Shown here in pieces: positions 57,501 to 64,000 of a DNA stretch of 64,000 nucleotides. The DNA lies in NCBI RefSeq assembly GCF_020740795.1, contig NC_067282.1:140664858-140728857 (forward strand), written 5' to 3'. The translations under genes were made by a program, and so were the position numbers. How positions within the stretch are numbered: position 1 is the stretch's first letter; every line of letters starts with the position of its first letter. Under the pieces are notes generated by a model, which did no database searches, had not been told where the DNA came from, and worked only from the letters and a program-made list of their open reading frames with translations. Source of the DNA: Apus apus. Taxonomy: Eukaryota > Chordata > Aves > Apodiformes > Apodidae.

Positions 57501-60500
57501 ACCGAAGATTTCAAAGCACATATTCCAAAGCTCACAATATCCTGTACTCTACTCAAACATCTCTACAGACCTGTTGGAGTGAACTGCTCTTTCATGGGGC
57601 TGCAGCCTCCCTCCCACACCCACCACACCATCTTCCTTTCAAAGGCCTTTAGCAGTTCTGAAGTGCATTTTTGCATTTAGGAGCCGCTTCTTTTAAAAGA
57701 CCTCTTTTAAAAACTGCTCATGGGGTTGCACCTCCATGGGAAAGATGGCACATGTGGACCGAACCCTCAAGATACAGGCATGCTGTAATTTGCAAGCCAC
57801 TGGTATGTCACACCTCCACTGGAGCAACATTGCACATGTGGGTTTGGTCTGACACATGGATGTGCAGAGGCTGCCTCATGGAGAGGCTGAGTTGGGAAAT
57901 ACCACAGTGGGGTCCACGTGGCAGCAAGATAAGAAGCCAGGGTAATGCAGCTTGAACTCAGGCTGCATTGCCCCTTCTGGTACACAAATGCCACTTGCCC
58001 ACAGCTGGGGCAGAAGTGCCAACACACACCGAGATGCTGCAGGGCTGTTTGCAGCCATATTTGAACCAACTGTGATTTGGAGATGCAGCTACTCTGCCCT
58101 GCAATCACTCAATGTCCTCCCCCGGTCTCTGTTCTATATCCAGCACAGTTAAATGATGATGACTTTTAAGCAATGCCACACAAGGAAAGAGTTTCCTCTC
58201 AGTGCAAGGCACACGAGGGATCGATAAAAGATGCAAGGGTTTTGATCTCTAGTTTACCAGCTAGAATTAATGAAAAAGAAAATTTTTTTTGATCTCTGGG
58301 TTTTTTTGATCTCTACTTTGAGTTTGTTTTATTTTTAAGGGATTTTTTTTTTTTTTTGATCTCTAGTTTACCAGCTAGAAGGAATGAAATTCAACAAGAA
58401 AGAAACTTGCAGTGGCATATACAACATGCTGCCATCCCACCTGAGCTGACACGGTTGCTCAGGGGCTTTCAGGCAGTCCTGTTGTGTCAAGTTTTTGAAA
58501 TGTTGAGAGCTCTCAAGGCACCCGTGCATTTCAGTGGAGAAGCCGTACTGATATATACTCAAAGGAGTATATTTAAAACATTTCATCACATAACATCATC
58601 TTCCCTTGCCTAACTCTCTGCAGATCCAAATTTTTTATTAACTCCAAGTGAACTCTAGAAGCACTGCAGCCTGTGCTTTGCATTTGCACCCCATGGCAAA
58701 CTGATAGGGTGCGGGTAGAGGGGACCCTTGGCAGACTGCAGTGAAACAGAACAATCTGAGAAAACTGTGATTGCTGGAGTGGAAAATATGTTCCACTTCA
58801 GATTAAAAAAAGACCTGCATAAAAAAATGCATGTCCCAAAACAATTTAATCAACAATTTAATTACTTTCTAGAAAATAACCCTGCTTTTCTTACTGAGCC
58901 TCAGCCAATGTTTAAAATTGACTCCTGAAAAGTAAGCCTGAAAGTCAGGGCTTATTTTCCACCTCTCTAGCGGCACAAATAAAGCCATGCTTGCACACAC
59001 AGGTTTTGAGCATCTGCATGACAATTAAGGTTTGGGACCACACAAGTTTGGAGCCCAAGAGCAACAAAGCTGGCCTGGGGGAGCTCCCTTGCCCTCCTTG
59101 CAAACGCACCCCAGCAGGCATGAGGGGCTGCTGCGCTGGCCGGTGGGTGCTGGAGGTGTTACCTTGGTTGCCCTCTGGCTCCATGGTCTGAGCGGCTGGG
59201 TCCTGCGAGCTCCCGTTCCCCATGACGGGTTTTGGGGGCTGAAGGCTGGTGGCAGAGGCAGCGTGAGCCAGCTGGGGAAAGGGTCCGGGGAGGTGCGGCG
59301 GGGGCGGCTGGCGAGGGTGGTAAGGCACACCCGGCGGGCACACGCGGGAGGACAGCTGCTGCATGGCGATCATCTCCGGGCTGTCCATCATGGAGTCCCC
59401 GCCCTGGCACCCTCTTTGAACCTGAGGCGGTCCCCCAAACAGAGCGGACGTTGGCTGCGGCATCCTCTGGCCGGTGGCTTTCCCAGGTGGTCTGATATAC
59501 CCTGAGGGAGGCACCCCGTGAGGTAGGAAATTTGATTGCTCGGTCCACTGGCCGGGAGGCAGTGGCGGCCTCATGGACCGGGGGTCCATCATGTGGCCCA
59601 GGGCGCGGGGCTGGAGCGAGGGCCCGGGCCCCATGGGCGCCTTCTCCTCGGGCCCCATGGCTCCCTGGCTGGCTGGGCTGTGGCTGCCGTTCCACAGGGC
59701 TGGGTGCGTGCGGTTCAGGTACTTGTAGGGCCGGTACATGTGCCCCGGGGGGACCTCCGAGCCCTCTGGTGGCCTCACAGGAGGCCCATTGTGCCTGGAG
59801 GGGAGAAAGCCCTGCTGGAACTGGGCTGGAGGGTAGACGGCATCCGGCGGGGGGCCATTCATGTGCCCCAGGTGCAGAGCGCCTGGCCGGGGGCCGAGGC
59901 CGGCGACGTGGGTTGGTCCTGCACACGCCTGCTTCTCCGGGGCGGGCAGCCTGTGCCCGCGGTGCTCGCTCAGTCCCACGGCCGGCTGGGGAGGAGGGAG
60001 AGAAAGAGGGAGATGGGGTGGGACTCGGTGAGAGCCGTCACACCAAGGAGCAGAGGAGACCTGTAGGTCTCGGGGTGCCGGGTCCTTTGGCTGCCGTGTT
60101 TCTTACCTGCATGGCAAAGTGCTGGTGCTGCTGGACTGGGTCTCCGGGGTGGGGCTCGGGCACTCGCGGCGAGCTGTAGAGTTTCGTGGGATCTGATCCA
60201 TGCAGGGGACCGAACGTTCCTGGCACAGCTGGTCTCTGAGGGATGGGGAAGGGTGTGGGAGGGAGAAATAAAACAATTTGTGAAGTGCAGAAAAGCAGCA
60301 GAGCTGCTGCAGGTGAGGGGAAACCAAGGCTGGAGAAAACACACAGATGAGCAGATGGGCTTTTTGGAGGTACCGTAAAAACCCTGTAGTGTCTTTCCTG
60401 TGAGATGACACAGCTCCCTTGCCAAAGCCACTCTCTCACACCCCAGCCACATGCCACAGCTCTAATGGCTGCAATACACTCACTTGCCCACCCAACCAAC

Positions 60501-63500
60501 TTGGGAACAAGCAAGAAGACTGGAGGGGGCAGTGGTTCCCTCCAAAGAGAGGAGCGGACTACAAGAATACACAAGCAGAAGGACTGGCAAATGTGCTGAT
60601 TTCCCTCAAAATATTCATTGCCTCCAGCTCTCCTACTGCCTACCACGATCTGCATCACAAGAATTGCTCTAAAAATTTTGTTTGATCTCTAGCTAAAAGG
60701 GTGAGGACTTAGCCTGGATCTCAGAGAAGCAGATGATACACCACAAGACATCTCTGGTTACAATGGAAAAGGCAGTGAAGGTTGGGTGAGGAACAGCCCA
60801 GAGGGAAGGCAGAATAGGTGGCATCCAGAGAAGAAATTCTGGGATAAATGGAGGTCACTGCTGCAGTTCAGGGTGGCCTTGTGTTTGATTTCGTTTACTG
60901 TTTTTATAAATAGTCAAGGCATGAAATGCAGTAGTACACAGATGGCACAAAGTTACCAAACATCTGTAAACAATCGAGACAAAAGACAGCCAGCTTGTTC
61001 AGCATCATAAACTGGAGGTTAAGAGAGGAAATACGATGGCTTTCCATGCACAAGATAACTCTCCATGAAGAGAAGAGAACTGGGGGAGCCAGGGCTGGCA
61101 CAAGATTACACAGGGACTTGCTGGCCGTGGAAAAAGGTTAGGAGACTGTTCGCAGCCAGTCTGGCAAAGACCAAAACTTTAAATCTAAAGGCTGAAAAGT
61201 TTCAGCTGTAGAAACCATAGTCCTGACCCTTAAATCTCTGGGAAAACATTATTGCCACCCAGTAGGGATTTCACAGTAGACAGCCTTACTCCCCTTGACC
61301 ATTCTCCCTTCACAGGCACGACGGGTGAAGAACAGCACAAACTGCTCCTTACCATCTGGCTGGGATGTGGCACAGGGCTGGGCATGCCGCCGTACTGCAG
61401 AGAGCGAGGGAAACCTCGCCCATTGGAAGGGCCCACTTCTCGGGGAGGCTGCATCGGGTTGCCACTGGGATCGTCTGCAGAGGATGAGGAGAAGGAGGAG
61501 GAGGAAGAAGAGGACGAAGAAGCAGGAGCCCTGGAAGTAGCTCGATATGGTGGAGGTTTTCCCCCATTTTCCAAGCGTTGCTGCCTCTTGCCTGGTCCAT
61601 CTGAATCTCGTGACCGAGTCCAAACGTTGCCGGTGCTGGAGCGGCCACTCCGCCGGCTCCTCTTCTCTCGTCTCCCATCTTCTCTGATCCAGAACTCCTC
61701 ATCTGTGTCTCCATCTTCCCCAGGGAAGTGCTTCATCATTGCTCGGTGGAAACACCTCTCCAAGTTGTAAGCCATCTTTGTATATTCTGCAGTCAAAAAA
61801 ACCCCAACAACATCAGGGACAGAGTCTTATAGAGAGAAACAATTAAGCAACATCAGACTTTCCCTATCAGATAAATCATCTCTCCACAAAGCTTCATTGA
61901 GGAAGATTTTTGTTTCTAACTAGTCAACTTTAGTTTATGTTCTTAAACTCCATAAGCAAAACAGCACCAATGTGTTCAGTAACCCCACTGGAGGACAGGC
62001 ACACAGGCATGACAAAGTACCATTAACAGCACGGCCTGCAGAGTCAGCATTAACTTGGTGTTCCAACATGGTGCCAAAAATTACATTACGAGAAGCACCA
62101 CCTCTGCTTGCAGAGATGCATGACCTGCACAGTTAGCCAGCAGAGTGTGGAGAGAACAAATGTGAACTTCCAGCAATGCTATTTGATTACATTCAGAGGC
62201 TTTTCTTGGACTTCTTCAAATCTCTGCTATATAAGCTGCACGACAGAGGAAAAACTACAAACATATTTACCCACGTACAATTTCTAAAGCACTTGCTGAC
62301 CCTGACACAAAAGCTATTGGCAGCACCAGTGTCCCCATTGTGTCATTTCCACAGGACAGTTCTGCTCAGAGGGACTCCTACTTTTCATTGGAGTGGATAG
62401 GAAGGAAAAGACATCTGAGAGGTGTTAATGACAAGGGATTGAAGCAAATGACATTCCAGTTGTTTTCACTAAACTAACTCTGAAGTTCCTCAGGAAATAG
62501 AGCTCTCCCAGTGGCAGTGCAGGAATGCTTTTACTTGGGGCCCTCAGTGACAAGCTGGGTAGCTCTAACTATTTTTCCTTTCAAGGTGATGCTGGTGAGA
62601 CTCAGTCTGCAGTGATGACCCACCACATGGGAATCAATTTCTTACCTAAGCAACATGTAGAATTTTAATTGGCATGGCGATTAAACCCAGTGTTTCTCAT
62701 TTGCAGACTTGAGTTTTTTCTTCAACAGCCCAGGAATCTAAAAACTACATTTTCCATCCAAAGGACCAGTTCATTCCTCACTTCTCTGTGGTACTCAGCA
62801 AACTAACTAGACTCCAATGCTTTTCAAAGTCTGTGTTAGATAAAACGGAGCACACAGACGCACTCAAACACATGAAGGAATGAACTCAGAAAGAAACAGA
62901 CTTTATTCTCTTTGTACATTCTGCCTTCACGATCTACCAACATTAGAGTCCCTTAGTATGCCATGCCCCAATTCAGCATGATTAAATTGTGCTAAAAACC
63001 TTCCTAAAACCCCAGGTCTTATTACTCAGGAGTTCCTACTCTTTTGTCTGGCCTCACAAAAATACCCTGAAAGTGAATAAGCACAAATCAAGTACTGGTG
63101 AGTAGGAAGAGATCAATGTTTGCTTTGACTGAGCATTGCAAATAGACAAACTTAGCATCTTATTGCACTTACCACTGCCTTCACCATTGTACTTAAGACA
63201 GTTCCTGAACATGGTCTTCATATCGCTCACAAATTCTTCCTTGGTGCAGTACTGACCTCCATTCAACTTCTTCTCCATACTAGAGATGTCCATGGGGGCC
63301 TAAAACACAACAAAACCTCCCTTCAGTTACAGCAAGAGTAGTGGGCCTTTCAAAGCTGCATAAATAGCTTCCTCATAGAGAAGGGATGGAAAATGGAGGC
63401 TGCTCTCCTGAGAGGCAGCCTCTCATCTTTTGTCTCTTTGATTTGTAAGGCTAGAAGGGACTATCAGAGTCATGCAGTTTGACTGCAAGTGTAACACCAG

Positions 63501-63800
63501 CCACAAAGCTTCCAAATACATCCTGGTGAACAAAGTGCATCAGTGGTGACGGCTGGACCACATTCCATACCTTAATGATCTGGTAGTAGTTGGGAGCATA
63601 TGATTCATCAACGGGCTCCAAGAAGGGCCAAGAGTCCTTGTGAGCCTTTACCACATCCAGAACTGGCAGCAGCAAAAGAAAGGTGAATGGTTACATATAC
63701 ACCCAGGTGAGCATTTTACTTTAAGCAAGTTACGCACAGGGCACCGATGGGGCAGGACTAACCTTTGTACATGGCTGTGAACTCATCATCCAGTTCAAAG
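54558..63800 (-). CDS. CECR2: CECR2 bromodomain chromatin-remodelling factor, 3' part (nine coding exons); 5' exons off the right edge
   Basis: CECR2 is a nuclear subunit of an ISWI (SNF2L/SNF2H) remodelling complex, needed for neural tube closure in mouse and for gonad function. Exons in transcription order: 63800-63763, 63662-63571, 63299-63173, 61786-61353, 60235-60107, 59985-59163, 57204-55797, 54945-54840 and 54563-54558. They sum to 3163 nt, about 1053 residues, and all phases close. Human CECR2 is 1484 residues, so the missing N terminus (DDT-like region) fits about 430 residues. The first three exons encode most of the bromodomain ([51 protein letters not shown]), with the acetyl-lysine-binding Asn in KYNGEGS. 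The rest is a long Pro/Gly/His/Gln-rich, probably disordered tail ending ALPLDQS, as in human. Same strand as BCL2L13 and opposite to ATP6V1E1, as in human. Confidence 0.97.
54840..54945 (-). CDS. CECR2: CECR2 penultimate coding exon
   Basis: 106 bp. Acceptor CAACCTGGCTCCAG (AG at 54947-54946) and donor GATCAA|GTAAGG. It completes the split Gly, then [20 protein letters not shown] and [15 protein letters not shown]. The human tail is MQMHPVQ...PPTLPLDQS, so exon and frame are secure. Confidence 0.92.
54946..55796 (-). other. CECR2: CECR2 intron between the largest and penultimate exons
   Basis: About 0.85 kb with no further exon recognised. Minus-strand ORFs here are read-through of the neighbouring exon or random. 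Confidence 0.7.
55797..57204 (-). CDS. CECR2: CECR2 largest exon, C-terminal low-complexity tail
   Basis: 1408 bp. Acceptor CCCCCTTCCTTTTCAG and donor CGGG|GTAAGA. It runs from (V)[12 protein letters not shown] to [12 protein letters not shown], where the Gly codon is split GG|A. Conserved blocks are [73 protein letters not shown] and [13 protein letters not shown]. The stop seen right after the exon in the genomic frame is part of the donor (GTAA) and is not the gene end. Confidence 0.96.
57205..59162 (-). other. CECR2: CECR2 intron with GATCTCT-type repeat cluster
   Basis: About 2 kb, phase 1 on both sides. The only structure noted is a T-rich block (58241-58380) with repeated GATCTCT motifs. 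ORFs of up to 113 codons lack similarity to anything I know. Confidence 0.7.
58244..58380. repeat. 23-bp direct repeat flanking a T-rich GATCTCT cluster
   Basis: The 23-mer starting GATCTCTAGTTTACCAGC occurs identically at 58244-58266 and 58358-58380. GATCTCT occurs twice more between them (58291-58297 and 58308-58314), each behind a T run. A further GATCTCTAG is at 60684-60692. It looks like a local tandem expansion, not a retro-insertion. Confidence 0.85.
59163..59985 (-). CDS. CECR2: CECR2 large proline-rich exon
   Basis: 823 bp. Acceptor TCCTCCCCAG (AG at 59987-59986) and donor CAAG|GTAACA. It starts [20 protein letters not shown]. It includes [19 protein letters not shown] and [20 protein letters not shown] followed by [10 protein letters not shown], both strongly conserved CECR2 blocks, and ends EPEGNQ plus a split Val. 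ORFs on the plus strand here are shadows. Confidence 0.96.
60107..60235 (-). CDS. CECR2: CECR2 exon encoding [11 protein letters not shown]...HFAMQ
   Basis: 129 bp, 43 codons, phase 0 at both ends. Acceptor CCATCCCTCAG and donor CAG|GTAAGA. It encodes [40 protein letters not shown] and AMQ, close to the human block. Confidence 0.95.
60236..61352 (-). other. CECR2: CECR2 intron, about 1.1 kb
   Basis: Phase-0 intron between the exons ending in SQM and beginning with RPAVPG. Nothing else recognised in it. Confidence 0.65.
61353..61786 (-). CDS. CECR2: CECR2 exon: bromodomain end, acidic segment and serine tract
   Basis: Acceptor TTTTTTTGACTGCAG and donor CAGATG|GTAAGG. It begins (E)[20 protein letters not shown], the C-terminal bromodomain helix, then [21 protein letters not shown] basic stretch, a serine-rich low-complexity run (61520-61479) and [20 protein letters not shown] follow. 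The human protein has the same order with a shorter serine run. Confidence 0.95.
61787..63172 (-). other. CECR2: CECR2 intron, about 1.4 kb
   Basis: This intron splits the bromodomain within Glu (G|AA) between GEGS and YTKM. No repeat or exon recognised. Confidence 0.65.
63173..63299 (-). CDS. CECR2: CECR2 bromodomain exon B
   Basis: Acceptor TGTTTTAG and donor GTG|GTAAGT. It encodes [40 protein letters not shown] and GS plus one base. It contains the P-M-D-I/L ZA-loop end and the conserved acetyl-lysine-contacting Asn in KYN. Confidence 0.96.
63425..63540 (-). mobile_element. Possible ancient CR1-like fragment in a CECR2 intron
   Basis: The plus strand reads GTAAGGCTAGAAGGGACTAT then CAGAGTCATGCAGTTTGACT. 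This resembles antisense 3' ends of old sauropsid CR1 copies (AAGGCTAGAAGGAACCATTG...ATCATCTAGTCTGACC). It is diverged and the call is weak. Confidence 0.35.
63571..63662 (-). CDS. CECR2: CECR2 bromodomain exon A
   Basis: Acceptor TTTTGCTGCTGCCAG and donor AAG|GTATGG. It encodes V(split)[19 protein letters not shown] then [11 protein letters not shown]. This covers helix Z and the ZA loop of the bromodomain, with the WPF shelf-like motif. Confidence 0.95.
63763..63800 (-). CDS. CECR2: CECR2 exon just before the bromodomain core (38 bp)
   Basis: Acceptor CATTACAG (AG at 63802-63801) and donor AAAG|GTTAGT. The last base of a codon is followed by [12 protein letters not shown] and one base. The human equivalent is FELDDDFTAMYK. 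Very short, but phase-consistent with the next exon. Confidence 0.9.
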
Positions 63801-64000
63801 CTGTAATGGGAAGCACAACAGTGAGTATGGAGACTGAGGACATACAAGACATGCTCTTGTACATATCTTCCCTTCCACTCCATGCACAGTGCCATAATGT
63901 TGACAAACAGGCCTCACCACAAACACTCCTCTAGTGTGGACCAAATACAGATATTTCTCAGCTTGTTCCTTGCTGTTTTACAGCCTCACTTCTCCCTCCT

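Noticed and set aside
59032-60179. Plus-strand ORFs of 157-215 codons
   Set aside because: They are opposite-strand shadows of the proline-rich CECR2 exon.

Overview
The window is vertebrate nuclear DNA, most probably from a bird. It has intron-rich genes with GT-AG splice sites, two CpG-rich promoter regions and several CR1 LINE 3' ends, the dominant interspersed repeat of birds and other sauropsids. Three protein-coding genes can be read exon by exon. I recognised them from protein similarity that I know, and splice phases agree at every junction I can check.

Layout: (1) About 2.3-17.1 kb, minus strand: the 5' part of BCL2L13 (Bcl-rambo, a mitochondrial Bcl-2 family protein and mitophagy receptor). 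Three coding exons are present and the rest of the gene lies off the left edge. (2) About 16.2-19.1 kb: a GC-rich divergent promoter zone serving BCL2L13 to the left and ATP6V1E1 to the right. (3) 18.8-30.8 kb, plus strand: the complete nine-coding-exon ATP6V1E1 gene (V-ATPase peripheral-stalk subunit E1). It gives a 226-residue protein and ends at a good polyadenylation signal. (4) About 30.8-54.1 kb: a long interval in which I can support no protein-coding exon. It holds CR1 fragments, a (TA)n-bearing tandem duplication and a possible distal 3' UTR for the next gene. (5) 54.1-63.8 kb, minus strand: the 3' two thirds of CECR2 (bromodomain chromatin-remodelling factor), nine coding exons from just before the bromodomain to the stop codon. 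Its 5' exons lie off the right edge.

The order BCL2L13 - ATP6V1E1 - CECR2 matches human 22q11 in order and relative orientation. In human, SLC25A18 lies between ATP6V1E1 and CECR2; I recognise none of its exons here. The genes share no pathway: one is a mitochondrial receptor, one a proton pump subunit, one a chromatin reader. The shared feature is the divergent BCL2L13/ATP6V1E1 promoter.

I found no evidence of a new biological system. The notable points are regulatory or structural: a seven-copy TGACG/CGACG array just upstream of the ATP6V1E1 start, a GGGCC pentamer array and upstream ORFs in the BCL2L13 leader, two possible BCL2L13 first exons, a two-codon final coding exon in CECR2, and the apparent absence of SLC25A18.
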